The translations under genes and the position numbers were made by a program. A stretch of DNA of 64,000 nucleotides from Streptomyces sp. NRRL S-1022 (GTDB lineage Bacteria > Actinomycetota > Actinomycetes > Streptomycetales > Streptomycetaceae). How positions within the stretch are numbered: position 1 is the first letter of the stretch; each line of letters opens with the position of its first letter. The notes beneath the pieces are model-generated. The model was not told where the DNA came from. It saw only the letters and a list, made by a program, of their open reading frames with translations, and made no database searches. The DNA lies in contig NZ_JOIU01000003.1 in assembly GCF_000720135.1 (NCBI RefSeq), positions 62,001 through 126,000 on the forward strand, given 5' to 3'. Shown here piece after piece: positions 58,874 through 64,000 of the stretch.

Positions 58874-60127
58874 ATGCGGAAGATACTCGTCGTCGGAGCC
58901 GGCCAGTCCGGCCTCCAGCTCGCCCTCGGCCTGCAGTCGCACGGCTACGAGGTCACCCTGATGTCGAACCGGACCGCGGACGAGATCCGCTCGGGCCGGG
59001 TCATGTCCACGCAGTGCATGTTCGGCACGGCGCTGCAGCACGAGCGCGACCTCCAGCTGAACTTCTGGGAGTCCCAGGCCCCGAGGATCGAGGGCCTCGG
59101 CGTCTCGGTCGCCGCCCCCGGCTCGCACGACCCGGGCCCCACCCAGCGGGCGATCGACTGGGTGGGCAGGCTCGACGGGTACGCGCAGTCGGTGGACCAG
59201 CGGGTGAAGATGGCCGGCTGGATGGAGACCTTCGCGCAGCGCGGCGGCCAGCTGGTCATCCACGGCGCGGCCGTCGGCGACCTGGACTACTTCTCCCGCG
59301 CCTACGACCTCGTCCTGGTCGCGGCCGGCAAGGGCGAGCTGGTGTCGATGTTCGCCCGGGACCCGGAGCGCTCCCCGTACGCCGAGCCGCAGCGCGCGCT
59401 GGCCGTGGCGTACGTCCACGGGCTCGGCCCGCGCCCGGAGCACCCCGAGTTCGACGCGGTCCGCTGCAACCTGGTCCCCGGCGTCGGCGAGCTGTTCGTG
59501 ATGCCGACCCTGACCACGTCCGGCCGCGCCGACATCCTGTTCTGGGAGGGCATACCCGGCGGCCCGCTCGACGTCTTCAAGGGCGTCAAGGACCCGGCGG
59601 AGCACCTCTCACTGACCCTGGAGCTCATGGAGAAGTTCACGCCCTGGGAGTACGCGCGGGCCACGAAGGCCGAGCTGACCGACGCCGGCGGCACGCTGGC
59701 CGGCCGGTACGCCCCGACCGTCCGCAACCCCGTCGGCCGGCTGCCCGGCGGCGGCCTGGTCCTGGGCGTGGCCGACGTGGTCGTGGCCAACGACCCGATC
59801 ACCGGGCAGGGCTCCAACTCGGCGGCCAAGTGCGCGGCCGCGTACCTCGCCTCGATCCTGGAGCGCGGGGACCAGCCGTTCGACGAGGACTGGATGCGGC
59901 AGACCTTCGACCGGTACTGGGCCACCGCGCGGCACGTCACCAAGTGGACCAACGCCATGCTGGCGCCGCCTCCGGAGCACGTGCTGAACCTCATCGGCGC
60001 GGCCGGCCAGCTCCAGCCGGTGGCGGATCGATTCGCCAACGCCTTCGACAACCCGGCCGACTTCGAGGACTTCTTCTACGACCCCGAGAAGACCTCCGCC
60101 TACCTGGGCTCGGTCGCCGGGGCCTGA
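58874..60127 (+). CDS. StyA/SMO-type FAD-dependent monooxygenase
   Basis: A 417-residue flavoprotein similar to styrene/indole monooxygenase oxygenase components. FAD-binding GAGQSGLQLALGLQSHGYEV at residues 8-27, LVLVAAGKGELVSMFARDP, and a second conserved flavin segment NDPITGQGSNSAAKCAAAYLASIL, which corresponds to the D-x6-G region. Such enzymes take reduced FAD from a separate reductase, absent here, and epoxidise alkenes or indole. GGAG precedes the ATG. The position right behind cvnD, at 41 bases, suggests that its level or activity is tied to the conservon; other conservons are followed by a cytochrome P450 instead. Confidence 0.9.
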   Translation: MRKILVVGAGQSGLQLALGLQSHGYEVTLMSNRTADEIRSGRVMSTQCMFGTALQHERDLQLNFWESQAPRIEGLGVSVAAPGSHDPGPTQRAIDWVGRLDGYAQSVDQRVKMAGWMETFAQRGGQLVIHGAAVGDLDYFSRAYDLVLVAAGKGELVSMFARDPERSPYAEPQRALAVAYVHGLGPRPEHPEFDAVRCNLVPGVGELFVMPTLTTSGRADILFWEGIPGGPLDVFKGVKDPAEHLSLTLELMEKFTPWEYARATKAELTDAGGTLAGRYAPTVRNPVGRLPGGGLVLGVADVVVANDPITGQGSNSAAKCAAAYLASILERGDQPFDEDWMRQTFDRYWATARHVTKWTNAMLAPPPEHVLNLIGAAGQLQPVADRFANAFDNPADFEDFFYDPEKTSAYLGSVAGA

Positions 60128-60216
60128 CGGGACCGTCCCCCTTTTGACACCTCCCACCGGCGGAGAGACGCTGGAGGGCAGGGGCCGGAAGGGGGACGAG
60201 CCACGTAGGAGTTCCC

Positions 60217-60723
60217 ATGAACGGTCGACGCGTACGCCTGGCGGTGCTGACGCCCCTCACGGTGTCGGCGTTGGCCGCGGGGACGGTGGCGCTCGCCGCC
60301 CCCCCGGCCGCTGCGGCGTCGTCGCCCACCTGCGCTGTCTCGCGGGCCGACGGCCCGGCGCACCTGGAGGTCGTCGGCGAGGACTTCCGGCCGGACAAGG
60401 CCGTGTTCGTCGATTCCGCCCACGGGGCCCACGCCACCGTGCGCACCGACGCCGACGGCGCCTTCGCCGCGACGGTGAGCCAGGCGGCCGGCACCGTCAC
60501 CGCCCGGCAGGCCGGCGGCCCCGAGGCCAGGTGCGGCACGGCCGAGCAGGGCGCGCGCATGAACGCCCGGGAGCAGTACGCGGCGGGCTACAAGGCCGGT
60601 TACGCGGCCATGAAGAACGACTGCGACGTCCGGGACCTCAAGCGCGTGCCGGTCAACGACAACTTCCGCAACGGCTTCAGGGACGGCGCGGCCGCGGCGG
60701 CGAAGAAGTTCTGCGCGGGCTAG
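60217..60723 (+). CDS. Secreted protein of unknown function with two C-terminal cysteines
   Basis: A 168-residue exported protein with signal peptide (RRVRLAVLTPLTVSALAAGTVALAAPPAAAASS). The mature part has a beta-rich middle (AHLEVVGEDFRPDKAVFVDSAHGAHATV) and a C-terminal helical segment rich in A, N, G, F: GYKAGYAAMKNDCDVRDLKRVPVNDNFRNGFRDGAAAAAKKFC. Cysteines C39, C107, C135 and C166 probably form disulfides. The family looks Streptomyces-specific; no function is known. The stop overlaps the converging NlpC/P60 gene by four bases. ATG with AGGAG upstream. Confidence 0.75.
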   Translation: MNGRRVRLAVLTPLTVSALAAGTVALAAPPAAAASSPTCAVSRADGPAHLEVVGEDFRPDKAVFVDSAHGAHATVRTDADGAFAATVSQAAGTVTARQAGGPEARCGTAEQGARMNAREQYAAGYKAGYAAMKNDCDVRDLKRVPVNDNFRNGFRDGAAAAAKKFCAG

Positions 60724-61760
60724 CTCCGTCGTGCGGGGCCGGGACGCACCGCGCCGAGGATCGGCCGGCCGGCGATCGGGGAGACCGTGACCTTCCCGCC
60801 CGGCCTCGGCGCCTGGACGACCTTCCCGCCGCCGACGTACATCGCCACGTGGGTCGCCTCGGGGAAGTACACGACCAGGTCGCCCGGCCGGAGTTCCTTC
60901 AGCGGCACCCGCTGCAGCCGCTCCCACTGCTCCTGGCTGGTGCGCGGGATCGGGGTCCCCGCGTGGGACCACGCGTCCGAGGTGAGGCCCGAGCAGTCGT
61001 ACGCCCGCGGGCCCCGCGCCCCCCAGGCGTACGGCTTGCCGATCTGGTCCAGGGCGTAGTGGACCGCGCGTTCGCCCTCCGGTGAGGCGGCGCGGTCGGC
61101 CGGGAGGGCACCGGCGGTGGCGAGGGTGCGCTGGGCCTCGGCGGCCCCCTGCTGTTCGAGCCGGGCGATCGCGGCGAGCTGCTGGGGGGTGAGGCCGGCC
61201 AGCAGGCGTTCCACGCCGGCGAGCCGGCTGTGGACGTCGTCGCGCTGGGTCTTCTGCCGGGCGGCCAGGGTGAGCTGGGTGTCGAGGGCCTTGCGGGCCG
61301 CGCGGGCCAGCGCGTCCTTGCGCTTCTCCGCCGCGGCCAGCCGGCCCACCGTACGGGCGCGTGCGCGGGCCAGCTCGCCGATGACATGGCCCTCGTCCAG
61401 CGCGTGCTGCGGATCGGGCGCGAGGAGCAGCCGCACGTACGGGCCGAGACCGCCGCTGTTCTGGTACTGCTGCCGGGCCAGGCGCCCGGCGTCGGTCCGG
61501 CTGTCCTGCAACGCCAGTCGGGCGCGGGCCAGTTCACCGTCGAGCCGGGCGACCTCGGCGCGCTGCCGCTCCAGCTGCTCCGTGGTGGCGTTGTAGGTCT
61601 CGGTGGCCTGTTCGGTGTGCCGGTACAGCTGCTGGAGATCCGTCAGCAGCTCGGCCACCGACCGCTGCGGTTCCGGCGCGGCCACGGCGGGTGCGGGCGC
61701 GAGGACGGCCTGGGCCGCCACCGCGGCCGTACCGGCCAGACGCAGAAGCCGTGCTGACAC
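60720..61760 (-). CDS. Secreted NlpC/P60 cell-wall hydrolase with coiled-coil domain
   Basis: A 346-residue exported endopeptidase. Signal peptide to APAVAAPEPQ, then a long coiled coil (about residues 30-205, with LERQRAEVARLDGELARARLALQ) and a C-terminal NlpC/P60 domain (about 225-340). The catalytic cysteine is in RAYDCSGLTSDAW, histidine in THVAMYVGGGKVV, and the third polar residue in VVQAPRPG. This is the RipA/CwlO-like architecture that cleaves peptide cross-links, and coiled coils usually keep the enzyme inactive until a partner acts. GTG 61760 has a near-perfect GGAGGTGAT ribosome site. Confidence 0.93.
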   Translation of the reverse strand: MSARLLRLAGTAAVAAQAVLAPAPAVAAPEPQRSVAELLTDLQQLYRHTEQATETYNATTEQLERQRAEVARLDGELARARLALQDSRTDAGRLARQQYQNSGGLGPYVRLLLAPDPQHALDEGHVIGELARARARTVGRLAAAEKRKDALARAARKALDTQLTLAARQKTQRDDVHSRLAGVERLLAGLTPQQLAAIARLEQQGAAEAQRTLATAGALPADRAASPEGERAVHYALDQIGKPYAWGARGPRAYDCSGLTSDAWSHAGTPIPRTSQEQWERLQRVPLKELRPGDLVVYFPEATHVAMYVGGGKVVQAPRPGGKVTVSPIAGRPILGAVRPGPARRS

Positions 61761-61848
61761 GTCATCACCTCCGGGGCGGGGAGAGCGGAATCTCCGCCTC
61801 CTGTCGCAACCCGATAATCAGACGTGTCGGTGCGGGGGATGGGGGAAG

Positions 61849-61868
61849 GCTGCGCGGTTCGGCGCAGC
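61849..61868 (-). terminator. Short hairpin after the 61873 gene
   Basis: GCTGCGC and GCGCAGC on either side of a six-base loop, just beyond the stop of the small gene at 61873, in the leader of the NlpC/P60 gene. A weak terminator or leader structure. Confidence 0.4.
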
Positions 61869-61872
61869 GGAA

Positions 61873-62193
61873 TCACCCGTTCGTGTCATCCGGCTTGCCG
61901 GACGGCCTGGTGTCCGGCTTGGACCAGGGCCAGCGGAGCCTTCCGCCGGACCTGTCGTCCGGGTCGTACGTGTACTTCCACCCCTGGATCAGCCCGAGCC
62001 GCCGGCTGTGCCCGCGCGGCACCCGGCGGTAGACCAGCACCGTGGGCGGGCCGCCCGCCGGGTCGGGGACGGGGATGCGGTACGTCTTCGGGGGGTGCCC
62101 GGTGGGGCCGAGCAGGACGGGCAGCACGCGCCCGTCCATGGGGCCGCCCTCGAAGGGGGTGTCGTGGCTCTTCACCAGCTCAGTCTCGGTCAT
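61873..62193 (-). CDS. Small basic protein of unknown function
   Basis: A 106-residue protein: HDTPFEGGPMDGRVLPVLLGPTGHPPKTYRIPVPDPAGGPPTVLVYRRVPRGHSRRLGLIQGWKYTYDPD then a Arg/Lys/Pro-rich tail. The YRRVPRG and WKYTYDPD-type ending is typical of a family of short Streptomyces proteins of unknown role. The start overlaps the TetR stop by 14 bases in another frame, so the two are co-transcribed and translation is coupled. No signal peptide. Confidence 0.65.
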   Translation of the reverse strand: MTETELVKSHDTPFEGGPMDGRVLPVLLGPTGHPPKTYRIPVPDPAGGPPTVLVYRRVPRGHSRRLGLIQGWKYTYDPDDRSGGRLRWPWSKPDTRPSGKPDDTNG

Positions 62194-62836
62194 CCCCGGC
62201 GAGCGCGGCGACGAGGCCGGCGGTCTGCGGGTCCCGGGCCGCGGTGACCGTGAGCGCGGCCACGAACTGCTCCACCAGCCAGTCGCGCAGCTCCGCGGCC
62301 GGGGGCTGCTTGTCCTCGTCCAGCCACATCAGGGAGGCCGCCTCCACGGCCGTGATCCACATCCGGACCGTCATGCGCAGCCAGGGGCCCGGACCGGTGA
62401 CGCCGAGGTGCCGGTAGATGTGCTCGGCGGCGGACCGGCGCACCCCGTCCACGATGGCGCCGGTGCGGGAGGTCTCCACCACGCTGCCGCCCTGGAGCAG
62501 CGCGCTGAACCCGGTGTCGTGCCCGTCCACGAAGGCCAGGTAGCGGTCCAGGGCGCGGGACAGGCGGGGCAGCGGCGCCCCCTGGCGGGGCTCGTCGAAG
62601 CAGTGCCTCAGCTCCTCGGCGGCGGAGCGCAGCGCGGCCTCGTACAGCTGCTGCTTGCCGCCGGGGAAGTACCGGTACACCAGCGGCCGCGAGACCCCGG
62701 CCGCCTCCGCCACGTCGTCCAGGGAGACGTCCTCGGGGGCGCGGTGCGCGAAGAGGCTCAGGGCGGTGTCGAGGAGCTGGCTGCGCCGTTCCTCGACGCT
62801 CAGCCGGCGGTACGCGGGGGTGGCCGACGGGGTCAT
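62180..62836 (-). CDS. TetR-family regulator
   Basis: A 218-residue TetR-type repressor. N-terminal HTH: RRSQLLDTALSLFAHRAPEDVSLDDVAEAAGVSRPLVYRYFPGGKQQLYEAAL; the C-terminal ligand domain is all alpha with ADLD-like AASLMWLDEDKQPPAAEL. It lies 78 bases downstream of the diiron oxygenase on the same strand and probably represses it through palindromes at 63890-63915. The ATG at 62836 has a TAGGCT -10 seven bases upstream and no ribosome site, so it probably also has a leaderless transcript of its own. Confidence 0.9.
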   Translation of the reverse strand: MTPSATPAYRRLSVEERRSQLLDTALSLFAHRAPEDVSLDDVAEAAGVSRPLVYRYFPGGKQQLYEAALRSAAEELRHCFDEPRQGAPLPRLSRALDRYLAFVDGHDTGFSALLQGGSVVETSRTGAIVDGVRRSAAEHIYRHLGVTGPGPWLRMTVRMWITAVEAASLMWLDEDKQPPAAELRDWLVEQFVAALTVTAARDPQTAGLVAALAGDDRD

Positions 62837-62849
62837 GGCCAGCAGCCTA
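62834..62849 (-). promoter_or_regulatory. Leaderless promoter of the tetR gene
   Basis: On the minus strand TAGGCT (62849-62844), seven bases, then ATG at 62836. Confidence 0.5.
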
Positions 62850-62914
62850 ATCGCCGCCCCGGCCCGCCGTTCTCCCGTTGCCGGCAAGGGCCGACAGGGG
62901 CCGGCCGCCCACGG

Positions 62915-63853
62915 CTACGCCAGCAGGCCCGACGACCTCCACAGCCGCCGGCCGACGCCCCGCAGCACCCCGATGTCGTCCAGGAAGTCCGTCAGCCGCT
63001 TCGCGCCCGACTGCATGACCTCCCGGCGGTGCCCGCTCGCCTTCACCTGAGCCATCGCCTCCCGCTTGTCCAGGCCGACGTTGGTGTAGACGTCCGGGTT
63101 GACGAAGGCGACCGAGAAGACGCGGGCGAACTCGCCCGAGGTGACCCGGGTGAACTCCTGGGACCACTTCGGCGCGGTCGCCATCTGGCGCCGCAGCTCC
63201 TCGCGGGCGTACCGCACGTGCCGGGCCTCCTCGACCACGTGGATGCGGGTGACGCCCCGGATCAGCGTCTGGACCCGCTCGTCCGGGAAGGTCAGCCGCT
63301 GCATCCAGTCCAGGACCTCCTCGCCGAGCAGCGTGGCGGTGAAGGAACCGGGGGTGGTGGAGATCGTCTTGAACAGCCGGCCCAGGTTCTGGTGGGCGCG
63401 GCTGACCGGGTACCAGGGCGTGCCGCCGTGCGATATCAGCCGCGCGAACATCTTGGAGTGCCGGCACTCGTCCTCGATCTCGGTGAGCGCGTAGCGCACG
63501 TGGGCGCTCGTCGCCGCCTTGTCGTAGATGTGCCGGACCAGCAGCTGCATCAGGATGATCTCGAACCAGATGCCGAGCGAGGCCAGTGCGGCGGCCTCGT
63601 GCTGCGAGAGCAGGATCCGCTGCTCCTCGCTCATCCGCTTCCACATCGGGGTGTCGTACAGCGAGACCAGTTCCGGCGGCCAGAACCACTTGCCCTCCTC
63701 GAAGGGCGCGTCCCAGTCCAGCTCCTTGTCCGGGTCGAAGGAGTGCTTGGCGGAAGAGACCAGCAGCCGTTCGGCCACCTGCTCCCGGTCCTTGAGCAGG
63801 CCGAGCGCGTCGCGCAGCCCGTCCAGCGCGTCCTCTTCCGTCAGGGTCGTCAT
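62915..63853 (-). CDS. AurF-like diiron oxygenase
   Basis: A 312-residue protein of the AurF/p-aminobenzoate N-oxygenase diiron family. Iron ligands can be placed in helix pairs: EQRILLSQHEAAAL (E, H), IEDECRHSKMF (E-x2-H), and VVEEARHVRYAREE (E-x2-H). AurF oxidises an arylamine to a nitro group; the role in lipid or siderophore metabolism of this group is not known. ATG 63853, with GAGGTGAGG upstream. Two palindromes lie 37-62 bases upstream of the start. Linked to a tetR gene downstream. Confidence 0.88.
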   Translation of the reverse strand: MTTLTEEDALDGLRDALGLLKDREQVAERLLVSSAKHSFDPDKELDWDAPFEEGKWFWPPELVSLYDTPMWKRMSEEQRILLSQHEAAALASLGIWFEIILMQLLVRHIYDKAATSAHVRYALTEIEDECRHSKMFARLISHGGTPWYPVSRAHQNLGRLFKTISTTPGSFTATLLGEEVLDWMQRLTFPDERVQTLIRGVTRIHVVEEARHVRYAREELRRQMATAPKWSQEFTRVTSGEFARVFSVAFVNPDVYTNVGLDKREAMAQVKASGHRREVMQSGAKRLTDFLDDIGVLRGVGRRLWRSSGLLA

Positions 63854-63889
63854 GGCTCCCTCACCTCGTTACCCGGGGGTAGTCGTCCT

Positions 63890-63915
63890 GTCTTATAAGA
63901 CTGCTTGTCAGCAAG
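63890..63915. promoter_or_regulatory. Paired palindromes in the diiron oxygenase promoter
   Basis: GTCTTATAAGAC (63890-63901) is a perfect 12-bp palindrome, and CTTG-TCAG-CAAG (63904-63915) is a second inverted repeat, centres 14 bp apart. The first contains TATAAG, a -10-like hexamer. Candidate TetR operator. Confidence 0.6.
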
Positions 63916-63974
63916 GTCGTCAATCCCTCGCGCGCAACTTGTTGGCGCCGCGTCCGCGTGTGAGCCTGCCGGGT

Positions 63975-64000
63975 ATGCCGACCCACGACCTCTACGCCGT
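63975..64000 (+). CDS. Start of a further gene, cut by the window end
   Basis: An ATG at 63975 opens a frame (MPTHDLYAV) that runs off the end. It is divergent from the diiron oxygenase gene. Only nine codons are visible, so no identity can be given, and the start is uncertain. Confidence 0.3.

Noticed and set aside
61761..61870. c-di-AMP (ydaO) riboswitch in the NlpC/P60 leader
   Set aside because: The leader has GGGTGATTCCGC-like sequence and cell-wall hydrolase genes often carry this switch, but the downstream conserved blocks are missing, so the match is too poor.

Overview
The window is chromosomal DNA of a Streptomyces or very close relative. The evidence is very high GC with strongly G/C-biased third codon positions, GTG and TTG starts, many promoters of the leaderless actinobacterial type, and marker families: WblE, nickel superoxide dismutase SodN, DasR, the fused E1/E2 2-oxoglutarate decarboxylase, a conservon, a BldD/SigH-type locus and an EshA-type encapsulin. 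From memory, the order nrdAB - dasR - nagB - pdtaS - wblE - sigH - sodN - malic enzyme - kgd - lon matches the core-chromosome order of S. coelicolor around SCO5225-SCO5290. There is no prophage, transposon, CRISPR array, rRNA or tRNA that I can see.

Layout. 0-5.1 kb: class Ia ribonucleotide reductase nrdAB under tandem NrdR boxes and a cobalamin riboswitch, with a DJ-1/AraC regulator (possibly nrdS) and a small membrane protein downstream. 5.4-7.4 kb: sodium:monocarboxylate-type symporter with its DUF3311 partner. 7.4-9.5 kb: GlcNAc regulator dasR and nagB with three dre operators; the dasABC transporter genes found between them in S. coelicolor are absent. 9.7-11.7 kb: pdtaS kinase and wblE. 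11.9-18.9 kb: lipid kinase, sigH with its anti-sigma gene, UBP zinc finger, Na+/H+ antiporter, PLP enzyme, amidase. 19.1-21.9 kb: family 2B encapsulin shell plus polyprenyl diphosphate synthase cargo. 22-27.4 kb: small enzymes, a truncated VOC gene, AraC/VOC pair, sodN/sodX, CGNR protein, methyltransferase.

27.4-33.2 kb: polar amino-acid ABC transporter, malic enzyme, zinc-type dehydrogenase. 33.2-36.7 kb: a coupled HTH/Clp-N pair with an operator-covered promoter, then a PadR/DUF4097 operon. 36.7-37.2 kb: apparently decayed non-coding DNA. 37.3-43.2 kb: kgd and a two-component system. 43.4-49.1 kb: spermidine-synthase-like protein, rhomboid-like protein, HspR-controlled lon, leaderless Ser/Thr kinase, and an extraordinary His/Asp/Tyr-rich secreted peptide. 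49.2-54.1 kb: PAS-GAF-SpoIIE-HATPase phosphatase, GH25 lysozyme, MarR regulator, PP2C. 54.4-60.1 kb: conservon cvnABCD with a StyA-type flavin monooxygenase. 60.2-64 kb: secreted proteins, NlpC/P60 hydrolase, TetR regulator and a diiron oxygenase with palindromic operators.

Themes. Several units are self-contained regulatory circuits whose operators can be read directly: NrdR boxes plus B12 riboswitch, dre sites, HAIR, PadR-type sites and paired palindromes on the HTH/Clp-N promoter. At least eleven genes appear to be translated from leaderless mRNAs. The most interesting assemblies are the encapsulin/prenyl synthase compartment, whose cyclic-nucleotide fold lacks the canonical phosphate-binding arginine, the HTH/Clp-N operon, and the conservon-monooxygenase operon. 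All functional calls rest on reading the sequence and remembered family knowledge; no database search was run.
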